A DNA stretch of 13,096 bases from Bacteroidia bacterium (lineage in GTDB: Bacteria; Bacteroidota; Bacteroidia; Bacteroidales; Azobacteroidaceae): contig BNTW01000075.1 of NCBI GenBank assembly GCA_025996895.1, positions 1 to 13,096 on the forward strand, read 5' to 3'. The translations under genes and the position numbers were made by a program. Below the pieces are notes generated by a model. That model saw only the letters and a program-made list of their open reading frames with translations, made no database searches and was not told where the DNA came from. Positions 1-6,750 of the stretch are shown here, one piece after another (the first letter of the stretch is position 1; every line of letters starts with the position of its first letter).

Positions 1-113
1 TGAGTAATGTGTGTGTGTGTATCATATTATTTTGCATTTTTTAAAACATTTTTATATGTTATACAACATAAATCACACTATTTTTAAGAATTGTTCGCAT
101 CACCAATTGTTAC
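1..113 (-). repeat. Left copy of conserved sigma-54 leader (inverted-repeat arm)
   Basis: Read on the minus strand from 113 to 1, this stretch aligns with 11369-11479 on the plus strand. By hand I count about 9 mismatches plus one 2-nt length difference over some 111 positions, and only 3 mismatches in the first 60. Two small hairpins are present: 89-108 (AATTG/CAATT, 10-nt loop) and 55-70 (TATGTT-GTAT-AACATA). An ATG at 100 opens only 13 codons before TAA at 61-59, so the reading frame of the right copy is not kept and an RNA role fits better than a peptide. A second ATG at 37 (MQNNMIHTHTLL...) runs through the CA tract and off the left edge; whether it is a gene start cannot be decided here. 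The repeat may extend beyond the window. Confidence 0.85.
8..20. repeat. TG/CA dinucleotide tract, 6 units
   Basis: Six TG units plus a final T on the plus strand, which is (CA)6 when read in the leader direction. The right-hand leader copy has five units at the equivalent place. Such tracts change length by polymerase slippage. If the ATG at 37 is used, each 2-nt change would shift its frame. Confidence 0.9.
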
Positions 114-126
114 GAAAGCAGATTAC

Positions 127-143
127 AGCAAAAAGCGTGCCAA
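127..143 (-). promoter_or_regulatory. Sigma-54 (RpoN) -24/-12 promoter, left copy
   Basis: The minus strand reads TTGGCACGCTTTTTGCT from 143 to 127. It has the invariant GG (141-140) and GC (129-128) separated by exactly 10 nt, as in the sigma-54 consensus TGGCACG-N4-TTGCW. It starts only 4 bp after the trmN6 stop codon and points away from the core, so it should drive something left of the window. Start of transcription is expected near 116, almost where the conserved leader begins (113). The same element occurs at 11340-11356. Sigma-54 promoters need an enhancer-binding activator; no activator gene or site was recognised here. Confidence 0.75.
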
Positions 144-147
144 ATAG

Positions 148-846
148 TTATAAATAATATTCTTCCGTTAGTGTTTTATATGCTTTACTACGTTTTCCCT
201 GTCCTTCTTCGAGGTAAAAAGCGGCTTCTTCTGTGGGTTTTTGTTTTTTGGAAAATTCCAATAATAGCCGTTTGGGTGGGGAATTTTTTAACGGACTAAC
301 GAGGGTTTTGCGAGTCAGAAATAATTTGTTCTCTTGTGCCAGGTGGTGGATTTCTTCCCAAGCATTGAAAGGTAAAATCAGCGATAGACGGCCGAAGGGG
401 TTTAATAATTGTGTGCTTTTTCGGATTAAATCCGCAAAGGGAAGCGTGCCGGTGTGCCGGGCTTTTGTCCGTCGAACATTCGGTGATTGCAGGGAATTGA
501 CAAAATACGGTGGATTGGAAACAATTAAATCGTATTTTTGTGAAAATGGAAAGGTTTGCAAAGCGATGGATTGAACGGATAAGTGGTCGCGGAAAGACGA
601 AGCCTCAAAATTGATTTGTGCTTGCAGGCAGGCGTTTTCGTCAATATCGATAGCGGTGATTTGTGCTTCGCTACGTTGTGCCAGCATCAAGGCAATCAGT
701 CCTGAGCCTGTTCCCACATCAAGAATGCTTTTTGCGTCTGCACAGTTCGTCCATGCACCGAGCAAAACACCGTCTGTCCCCACTTTCATGGCGCACAAAC
801 CGTGATGGATGGTAAATTGTTGGAAACGAAAAAAAGGTTGCGACAT
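148..846 (-). CDS. trmN6: tRNA1(Val) (adenine(37)-N6)-methyltransferase TrmN6 (YfiC family)
   Basis: A 232-residue class I SAM-dependent methyltransferase. In this family the enzyme methylates N6 of A37, next to the anticodon of tRNA1(Val), in the cytoplasm. The SAM-binding motif I DVGTGSGL is at residues 43-50, an acidic motif II (IDID) is near 66-69, and the N6-adenine methyltransferase motif NPPY is at 111-114. The N-terminal F-x-Q-F-T-I-H and K-V-G-T-D-G-V-L-L-G pattern is typical of YfiC/TrmN6 rather than of HemK/PrmC. Length is normal and the only good start is the ATG at 846-844. It is divergent from uxuA across an 85-bp gap. Its stop codon lies directly against the sigma-54 promoter of the left repeat arm, which runs on in the same direction. 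Confidence 0.9.
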   Translation of the reverse strand: MSQPFFRFQQFTIHHGLCAMKVGTDGVLLGAWTNCADAKSILDVGTGSGLIALMLAQRSEAQITAIDIDENACLQAQINFEASSFRDHLSVQSIALQTFPFSQKYDLIVSNPPYFVNSLQSPNVRRTKARHTGTLPFADLIRKSTQLLNPFGRLSLILPFNAWEEIHHLAQENKLFLTRKTLVSPLKNSPPKRLLLEFSKKQKPTEEAAFYLEEGQGKRSKAYKTLTEEYYL

Positions 847-931
847 GCTTTTTGCGAATTAATTCGGCACAAAAATACGATTATTCACGAAATTGTCGTA
901 ACTTGCACCCTCGTATTTCAACTATTTTTAA
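847..931. promoter_or_regulatory. Divergent promoter region of trmN6 and uxuA
   Basis: The gap holds a minus-strand TATTTTTG (877-870), which matches the Bacteroidota -7 box TAnnTTTG and would give trmN6 a leader of about 17 nt. A plus-strand TAACTTGC (899-906) is an imperfect -7 box for uxuA. No clear -33 TTTG was found for either, so both assignments are tentative. The uxuA start is preceded by A/T-rich sequence with no Shine-Dalgarno, which is normal for this phylum. Confidence 0.4.
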
Positions 932-2095
932 ATGGAAAAGACTTGGAGATGGTTCGGAAAAAAAGATAATATTACGCTTTCCGACTTAAAACAGATTGGT
1001 GTAGAGGGAATTGTGACGGCTTTACATCATATTTCCAATGGTGAGATTTGGTCGTTGGACGAAATTTTGGATTTGAAAAATTACATCGAAGCGGCCGGTT
1101 TGCGCTGGTCTGTGGTCGAAAGCTTGCCGGTGTCGGAAAGTATCAAATATGCCGGTGCAGATCGCGACGAACTGATTGAAAAATATAAAATCAGTTTGGC
1201 GAATTTGGGAAAGGCCGGCGTCCGTACTGTTTGCTACAATTTTATGCCAGTCATTGACTGGATACGCACCGATTTGCAGAAAAAACAGGAAAACGGCACG
1301 TATGCACTCTATTTCGACCGCGTGCGTTTTGCCTATTTCGACCTGTATATATTAAAAAGAAAAGATGCGGAAAAAGATTATTCGCCCGAAATTCTGGAAC
1401 AGGCGCAAGCGTTGGATAAAACCATTACGGAAAGCGAAAAAGACGAGTTGATTGACGCTATCATTGTGAAAACGCAAGGTTTTGTGAATGGAAATATCAA
1501 GGAAGGTGACCAAAATCCGGTGGCGATTTTCCGGCGTCTGCTGGATTTATATAAGGAGGTGGATAAAAATCAACTGAGGGAAAATCTGAAGTATTTTTTG
1601 GAAAAGGTTATTCCTACGGCGGAAAAATACGGCGTCAATCTCTGCATTCACCCCGACGATCCTCCTTTTCCGGTGCTGGGCTTACCGCGTATCGTAACCA
1701 ACGCAGAAGACGTCGAATGGTTTTTGAAAGCAGTTGATAATCCGCACAATGGACTGACGTTTTGTGCCGGATCGTTGAGTGCGAGCTTGAATAACGATGT
1801 TCCGGTGATGGCACAAAAATTTGCTTCGCGCACGCATTTTGTTCATTTGCGCAGTACGAATGTTTTTCCGAATGGTAATTTTGTGGAAGCCTCGCATTTG
1901 GGTGGGCGTGCCAACTTGTTGGAACTGATTAAGATTTTCAAAAAATATCCGCATTTGCCTATGCGTATCGACCACGGGCCCTTGATGTTGTCGGACATCG
2001 ACAAAAAATATAATCCGGGTTATTCGTTTTTAGGACGTATGAAAGCATTGGCCGAAGTATCGGGAATGATGGCTGCTGTTGAGGCTCTTACCTGA
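932..2095 (+). CDS. uxuA: Mannonate dehydratase
   Basis: A 387-residue UxuA-family enzyme. It dehydrates D-mannonate to 2-keto-3-deoxy-D-gluconate in hexuronate (glucuronate) catabolism, in the cytoplasm, with a divalent metal. The start M-x-K-T-W-R-W-F-G and G-I-V-T-A-L-H-H-I (27-35) match the family's TIM-barrel N-terminus. HPDDPPFPVLGLPRI spans 240-254, CAGS is at 278-281, HLR at 306-308 and RIDHGP at 345-350. H240, C278, the histidine near 306 and D347 are the expected metal ligands by comparison with known UxuA enzymes. Length is normal. No other uronate gene (uxaC, uxuB, kdgK) lies in the window, so here it is a stand-alone unit. Its last 8 bp overlap the 3' end of cdsA on the other strand. 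Confidence 0.95.
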   Translation: MEKTWRWFGKKDNITLSDLKQIGVEGIVTALHHISNGEIWSLDEILDLKNYIEAAGLRWSVVESLPVSESIKYAGADRDELIEKYKISLANLGKAGVRTVCYNFMPVIDWIRTDLQKKQENGTYALYFDRVRFAYFDLYILKRKDAEKDYSPEILEQAQALDKTITESEKDELIDAIIVKTQGFVNGNIKEGDQNPVAIFRRLLDLYKEVDKNQLRENLKYFLEKVIPTAEKYGVNLCIHPDDPPFPVLGLPRIVTNAEDVEWFLKAVDNPHNGLTFCAGSLSASLNNDVPVMAQKFASRTHFVHLRSTNVFPNGNFVEASHLGGRANLLELIKIFKKYPHLPMRIDHGPLMLSDIDKKYNPGYSFLGRMKALAEVSGMMAAVEALT

Positions 2096-2918
2096 CAAAC
2101 AATTGGACGTAAAATAACATGGCATACACGGCGAGCAGGAGGCTGTCCAACCGGTCTAAGAATCCGCCGTGTCCCGGAAGGATTTTGCCCGAATCTTTGA
2201 CCGCTAATGTCCGTTTTATCAGGGATTCTACCAGGTCGCCCCACGTGCCGAATACGACAACGACCACCGCCAAGCCTACCCAATGATACCAAGGGATAGT
2301 CTGTTCAAAATAAGCAAAGATGAAAGCAGACGCAACGGCTAAAAATAATCCGCCAAAAAATCCTTCCCACGATTTATGCGGAGAAATACGTTCAAATAAG
2401 CGATGTTTGCCGCAGCAGACGCCGACCAGATAGGCACCGCTGTCGCTTACCCAGATATAAACAAACAGAGCCAGCACAAAAAGCGGATAATAGTTATAAA
2501 TTCCGATTTCGGCCGACGGAAAAGCGATCAAATTGAGCATAGACAAGGGGAGGGCGATGTAGCATTGTCCCAGAAAAACATAAGCCAAATGATGTATCGG
2601 GTCTTGCTGTTTTTCATACAATTCCGCCACAAAGAGAATAATGATATACAGCAGGTAAGGGAAAAAAATAGCATGATCAAAAACACCGGAAGCGAACAAA
2701 TAGCTGGAAACGAACAACAAAAATCCGCCGAAACAATTGTACCAGAGGTTGATTTGCGCCCTTTTCTGTTCGTTAATCAGACCATAAAATTCCCATAAGC
2801 AAAGGATGGTTATAATGGAAAATAAAGTTAAAAAAGTGTAAGTATTCGATACGATGCCCGAAACAATCAGGGCAACATAAACAATACCTGTCAGTGTCCG
2901 AATAATCAGTTCTTTCAT
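2088..2918 (-). CDS. cdsA: Phosphatidate cytidylyltransferase (CDP-diglyceride synthase)
   Basis: A 276-residue integral membrane protein that converts phosphatidic acid and CTP to CDP-diacylglycerol, the precursor of bacterial phospholipids. The CTP_transf_1 signature lies at residues 235-258, with KR at 235-236, KDSG at 241-244, PGHGG at 248-252 and DRLD at 255-258. The rest is a chain of hydrophobic segments, for example 11-43, 62-98, 143-158, 187-204 and 212-225. The ATG overlaps the TGA stop of ftsH by 4 bp (ATGA at 2918-2915), indicating translational coupling. It is the last gene of the rsfS-ftsH-cdsA unit and shares its promoter. Its 3' end overlaps uxuA head-on with no terminator between them. 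Confidence 0.95.
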   Translation of the reverse strand: MKELIIRTLTGIVYVALIVSGIVSNTYTFLTLFSIITILCLWEFYGLINEQKRAQINLWYNCFGGFLLFVSSYLFASGVFDHAIFFPYLLYIIILFVAELYEKQQDPIHHLAYVFLGQCYIALPLSMLNLIAFPSAEIGIYNYYPLFVLALFVYIWVSDSGAYLVGVCCGKHRLFERISPHKSWEGFFGGLFLAVASAFIFAYFEQTIPWYHWVGLAVVVVVFGTWGDLVESLIKRTLAVKDSGKILPGHGGFLDRLDSLLLAVYAMLFYVQLFVR

Positions 2919-4897
2919 GTTTCATCTTCTTTTTTCTCCGGAGCTTTCAACAACTCTTCGGCTGCTTTGTCCGGATTTTCCAATGTTTGTTGTTCCAATA
3001 TCTCCTGCGAACGGGACAGCCATTTGCGCTTGCCGAAAATCCGTTCCAAATCGTCGGAATAAATGACTTCCTTCTCCAACAAGACGGTCGTCAATGCTTG
3101 ATGTTCTGCTTGGTGTTCCGTCAAAATCTGTTTCGCACGTTTGTACTGTTCGTTGATAATCCGCTTCACTTCTTCGTCAATCACCCGAGCCGTGTCGTCG
3201 CTGTAGGGCTTGTGAAACCCCCAATCCTGACCGCTTGCATCGTAATAATTCAGGTTCGGAAGTTGTTCGCTCATACCGTAATACACAACCATTGCATAAG
3301 TTTGTTTGGTAACCTTTTCCAAGTCGTTGGCTGCACCGGTCGAAATTTTCCCCAGAAATAATTCTTCGGCAGCCCGTCCGCCCAGCGTGGCGCACATCTC
3401 GTCCTGCATTTGCTCATAAGTCGTGATTTGCCGTTCTTCGGGCATATACCAGGCAGCACCCAACGCTTTTCCACGCGGTACGATAGTTACTTTGACCAAC
3501 GGATTGGCATGTTCCAGCATCCAACTCAATGTGGCGTGGCCGGCTTCGTGAAGTGCAATCGTCCGGCGTTCTTCTACTGTGGTTATTTTCGATTTCTTTT
3601 CCAAACCACCTACAATTCTATCGACGGCGTTCATGAAATCGTCTTTCTGCACTTTTTCTTTGCCGTTGCGGGCAGCAATCAACGCGGCTTCGTTGCAGAC
3701 GTTGGCAATATCCGCTCCCGAAAATCCGGGTGTCTGACGCGCTAAAAACTCGGTATCAACCGAACTGTCTAATTTGATATTGCGCAGATGTACGATAAAA
3801 ATCTCTTTGCGGTCGTTCAATTCCGGTAAATCGACATTAATTTGACGGTCGAAACGTCCGGCGCGCAACAGGGCTTTATCCAAAATATCCGCGCGATTGG
3901 TGGCTGCCAAAATAATGATACCGCTATTCGTGCCGAAACCGTCCATCTCCGTAAGTAACTGATTTAGCGTACTTTCACGTTCATCATTCACGCCCATGTT
4001 CGGATTGCGTCCGCGTGCGCGACCAACAGCATCAATTTCGTCGATAAATATGATACAAGGGGCTTTTTCTTTTGCCTGACGGAATAAATCACGCACGCGC
4101 GAAGCACCTACGCCGACAAACATTTCGACAAAGTCGGAGCCGGACAAAGAGAAAAACGGTACTTCGGCCTCACCGGCTACGGCTTTGGCCAAGAGCGTTT
4201 TACCTGTTCCCGGAGGGCCTACTAACAAAGCTCCTTTAGGAATTTTCGCCCCTAAATTCGTATATCTTTTCGGATTTTTCAGGAAATCGACAATTTCTTC
4301 CACTTCTTGTTTGGCTTCCGACAATCCGGCGACATCTTGAAATGTAACTTTTTGGGAATTAGGTGCAGATTTATCGTAAATCTGCGCTTTGGTACGTCCC
4401 ACGCCGAATACTCCGCCACCACCACCGGACATGCGTTGTGACATGAAAATCCAGAAACCGACAATCAATAGAAAAGGTAAAACGTTGATTAACAGCGAAT
4501 ACCATATATTATTGCCGTCGCCGTACTTTACCGTAGCATCAATATTTCCCAAACGGCTTTCTTTTTCGTAAAAATCAGCAAACCGTTCGCCCGAAGGGGC
4601 TATGACTGAAACTGTTGCTTCATTGCTGCTGAACAACGAAGGTGCGGGCAAACTGTCCGTGTCCAAAATCGCTTTTATTTTTTCCGGCTTAATGACGGCT
4701 ATAATCTTGTTATCATTGACGCTGAACTTGCTAAATGAATTTTCCAACGCCAACTGTTGAAACTCCGACCAATCGACTTCTTTATTTTTGGATGTTCCCC
4801 GATTAGTGAAAAACAACGCACCTAACATAATGAAAATCAGCAGATAAGCCCAATTAATATCGAACTTGCCGTTTTTTTGTTTCTTAACTTCGCTCAT
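2915..4897 (-). CDS. ftsH: ATP-dependent zinc metalloprotease FtsH
   Basis: A 660-residue membrane-anchored AAA+ protease that degrades misfolded and regulatory membrane and cytoplasmic proteins as a hexamer. Transmembrane segment 1 is about residues 16-30 and segment 2 about 133-152, with a periplasmic domain between them. The AAA module has Walker A GPPGTGKT (227-234), Walker B IIFIDEID (282-289) and the second region of homology with arginine finger around [10 protein letters not shown] (343-352). The zinc site is HEAGH (450-454) with a third ligand probably at D525. I chose the ATG at 4897 ([10 protein letters not shown]). An upstream in-frame ATG at 4936 would add 13 residues but lies well inside rsfS, whereas 4897 gives the same 4-bp ATGA overlap seen between ftsH and cdsA. 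All catalytic residues are present. Confidence 0.97.
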   Translation of the reverse strand: MSEVKKQKNGKFDINWAYLLIFIMLGALFFTNRGTSKNKEVDWSEFQQLALENSFSKFSVNDNKIIAVIKPEKIKAILDTDSLPAPSLFSSNEATVSVIAPSGERFADFYEKESRLGNIDATVKYGDGNNIWYSLLINVLPFLLIVGFWIFMSQRMSGGGGGVFGVGRTKAQIYDKSAPNSQKVTFQDVAGLSEAKQEVEEIVDFLKNPKRYTNLGAKIPKGALLVGPPGTGKTLLAKAVAGEAEVPFFSLSGSDFVEMFVGVGASRVRDLFRQAKEKAPCIIFIDEIDAVGRARGRNPNMGVNDERESTLNQLLTEMDGFGTNSGIIILAATNRADILDKALLRAGRFDRQINVDLPELNDRKEIFIVHLRNIKLDSSVDTEFLARQTPGFSGADIANVCNEAALIAARNGKEKVQKDDFMNAVDRIVGGLEKKSKITTVEERRTIALHEAGHATLSWMLEHANPLVKVTIVPRGKALGAAWYMPEERQITTYEQMQDEMCATLGGRAAEELFLGKISTGAANDLEKVTKQTYAMVVYYGMSEQLPNLNYYDASGQDWGFHKPYSDDTARVIDEEVKRIINEQYKRAKQILTEHQAEHQALTTVLLEKEVIYSDDLERIFGKRKWLSRSQEILEQQTLENPDKAAEELLKAPEKKEDET

Positions 4898-5253
4898 AAA
4901 ATATCGGGAATTTCGGTGATTTCGGCGTCCGCCCACAAATTTTCCAAGTTATAATATTCGCGGATATCCGGAATAAAAATATGCAACATCACTGTGCCGT
5001 AATCCATCGCAATCCATTGCGCCTCTCGCATGCCCACCGCACCCAGCGGTTTTTCGTGCAAACGGTCGGAAACCAAATCCCATACCGAATCCGACAAAGC
5101 CGACACTTGTATAGGAGTATTTCCCTGACATATAATAAAATACCGGCAAATGGAACTTTCCAATCCCGATAAATCCATAATCGTAATTTTCTTCCCTTTT
5201 TTCTCTTGTAATGCTTCTGTGATTGTATCTACCAAAATTTTTACTTCATCCAT
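4894..5253 (-). CDS. rsfS: Ribosomal silencing factor RsfS (Iojap/YbeB family)
   Basis: A 119-residue protein of the Iojap family. Family members bind ribosomal protein uL14 and block joining of the 30S and 50S subunits when nutrients are short. The core pattern is visible: YFIICQGN (38-45) followed by Q-V-S-A, then GMREAQWIAMDYG (73-85), V-M-L-H-I-F (87-92) and REYYNLENLW (97-106). The usual D in the D-Y-F motif is an R here (RYF), which looks like lineage variation rather than damage. It is first in the rsfS-ftsH-cdsA unit and ends in a 4-bp ATGA overlap with ftsH. A consensus promoter lies just upstream. Confidence 0.93.
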   Translation of the reverse strand: MDEVKILVDTITEALQEKKGKKITIMDLSGLESSICRYFIICQGNTPIQVSALSDSVWDLVSDRLHEKPLGAVGMREAQWIAMDYGTVMLHIFIPDIREYYNLENLWADAEITEIPDIL

Positions 5254-5277
5254 TGATTTTATTTATAAAAAAGCCTA

Positions 5278-5309
5278 CAAAGATAGCTTGAATTTGGATT
5301 AATTACAAA
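5278..5309 (-). promoter_or_regulatory. Promoter of the rsfS-ftsH-cdsA operon
   Basis: On the minus strand TTTG (5309-5306) is followed after exactly 20 nt by TATCTTTG (5285-5278), a full match to the Bacteroidota housekeeping consensus TTTG-N19-21-TAnnTTTG. It sits in the 62-bp gap after the TPR gene and gives a leader of roughly 20 nt before the rsfS ATG at 5253. The operon can therefore be transcribed independently of the upstream TPR gene. Confidence 0.8.
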
Positions 5310-5315
5310 TTTATT

Positions 5316-6644
5316 CTATCGCCATATTTTATTATCATAATCGACTCCCTGCTGCTCTTTCAATGCCTGAATGTGCTTGTCTAATTCGGTGAGTTTGTAT
5401 TCGACTTCCTCGATTTTCTTCGCGTCCGGCTGTTCCGCTTCCGACAGGGCTTCTTGATAATTGAAAAGGGTGGCGCGGTATTGGGTATAATAGAAAATAG
5501 CCCCTTGATAATCGTTTAAATTCTCTTCCTGCAACATTGCCAGCGCAAAAAACAACTCCATTTTTTGATTGTTGGTCGAAGCGTAGTCTTTCGCCAAGAA
5601 ATAAGCCCTTCCAGCTTCTATAAAAACACTGTCTTCTTCGTACGAACGAGCCAAGCCCATCAGATAAGTATAGAGCGCGTTTTTATTCGGCAACGCAGTC
5701 TCTACCAATTTTTTATATCCTTCAATTGCTTGTGTAAAATTGCCCAGATTGTAATTGACGGACGACAACGCATACAACACCGTCATGTTTGTCGTATCTT
5801 GCGTAAGTGCCTGATTTAGGTAAGGATATGCGCAGGTGTCTTTTTGTAGGAAAAAATACGAAATACCCAGACTTCGATTGACCATCAGGGAAGAATCGCC
5901 GGCCGCCCGGCACTTTTCAAAACGCTTGGCGGCTTCGTCATACACATTTAAATGATAATAGGCAAAAGCATTCAAAGCATTCATTTGTGCGTTGGTTGTG
6001 TCGTGTGCAAGAAACGTTTCGGAATGCTGCACAGCCGAAATATAATCTTCTTGCTGAATATTCATTTTCACCAGGCTTAACGCCGAAAAAATATCGGTGG
6101 AATCCACTTGCCAAGCCTCTGCATAATACACACGCGCACTGTCGGCTCGATTGGTTTTTTCGTAGCACATCGCCACGCTTCGTTTCAAATAACTCAGGTT
6201 GTAATTTTCGGTTGGTATTTGTTGGTATTCGTCCAAAGCTGCGGCATATTTTTCTGCGCGATACAGCAAATCGGCTTTGCGAACGCGAAAATAAGTGTTG
6301 AGCGTGTCGAGCATTATTAGTTTGTCGTAGCAATGTATTCCTTTCTGAAATTGCATTGTCCGCTCGTAGCACAACGCCAAATCCAGTGAAATCGCAACGT
6401 CGTCCGGATACGATTGTTTCAGATTTTCCAAAATCTCAATCGCTTGAACATAATTGTTCAACGATTGATAGCAGCGAGCTTTTTGATACAATAATTCCCG
6501 GCTTGCTTCCTGCCCGTCAATATACTCAATTGCTTTCTGATATTGTGCCGTCCGAATGTATTCGGTCAATTCATTGTTTCCGTCTTGGGCAAACAAACCG
6601 AAAGAAAGAATCCATAGAGCGGCAAAAAAGGACAGTCGTTGCAT
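5316..6644 (-). CDS. Secreted tetratricopeptide-repeat protein of unknown function
   Basis: A 442-residue protein from the ATG at 6644 (MQRLSFF). An in-frame TTG at 6653 would add three residues and is less likely. Residues 1-19 form a Sec signal peptide with probable cleavage after F-A, before QDG, so the protein should be periplasmic or envelope-associated. Most of the rest is degenerate TPR helical pairs with repeated A-x-x-Y-x-x-A/G and L-x-x-C-Y-E/Q patterns, for example AQYQKAIEYI, LNNYVQAIEIL, TMQFQKGIHCY, AEKYAAALDEY and LGNFTQAIEGY. The last 35 residues are charged and heptad-like (KKIEEVEYKLTELDKHIQAL), a probable short coiled coil. TPR arrays usually hold protein partners; the partner is unknown. 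It lies upstream of rsfS on the same strand but each has its own promoter. Confidence 0.85.
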   Translation of the reverse strand: MQRLSFFAALWILSFGLFAQDGNNELTEYIRTAQYQKAIEYIDGQEASRELLYQKARCYQSLNNYVQAIEILENLKQSYPDDVAISLDLALCYERTMQFQKGIHCYDKLIMLDTLNTYFRVRKADLLYRAEKYAAALDEYQQIPTENYNLSYLKRSVAMCYEKTNRADSARVYYAEAWQVDSTDIFSALSLVKMNIQQEDYISAVQHSETFLAHDTTNAQMNALNAFAYYHLNVYDEAAKRFEKCRAAGDSSLMVNRSLGISYFFLQKDTCAYPYLNQALTQDTTNMTVLYALSSVNYNLGNFTQAIEGYKKLVETALPNKNALYTYLMGLARSYEEDSVFIEAGRAYFLAKDYASTNNQKMELFFALAMLQEENLNDYQGAIFYYTQYRATLFNYQEALSEAEQPDAKKIEEVEYKLTELDKHIQALKEQQGVDYDNKIWR

Positions 6645-6675
6645 GCTTTTCAAATTATGAATGATTTATATTCTA

Positions 6676-6707
6676 CAAAAATAATCTTTTTGCAATAGAT
6701 ATGCAAT
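6676..6707 (-). promoter_or_regulatory. Promoter of the TPR protein gene
   Basis: The minus strand has TTG (6706-6704), a 20-nt spacer and TATTTTTG (6683-6676), matching the Bacteroidota -33/-7 consensus. The predicted start gives a leader of about 25 nt before the ATG at 6644, which supports that start over the TTG at 6653. Confidence 0.7.
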
Positions 6708-6715
6708 AAAAGTGG

Positions 6716-6723
6716 TAACTTTG
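6716..6723 (+). promoter_or_regulatory. Probable -7 box of the nuclease-helicase gene
   Basis: TAACTTTG is a perfect TAnnTTTG box and would give a leader of about 20 nt before the ATG at 6751. The nearest TTTG upstream is 6689-6692, a spacer of 23 nt and slightly too long, so the -33 part is weak. It is divergent from, and interleaved with, the TPR gene promoter. Confidence 0.5.
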
Positions 6724-6750
6724 CCACCGTATTTTAAAACCTAAAAAGAT

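Noticed and set aside
4898..4936. Thirteen-residue N-terminal extension of FtsH from the ATG at 4936
   Set aside because: It lies inside rsfS, has no family counterpart, and the ATG at 4897 makes the same 4-bp overlap seen at the next junction.
6645..6653. TTG start for the TPR protein
   Set aside because: It adds only three residues; the ATG at 6644 gives a standard signal peptide and a normal distance from the promoter.
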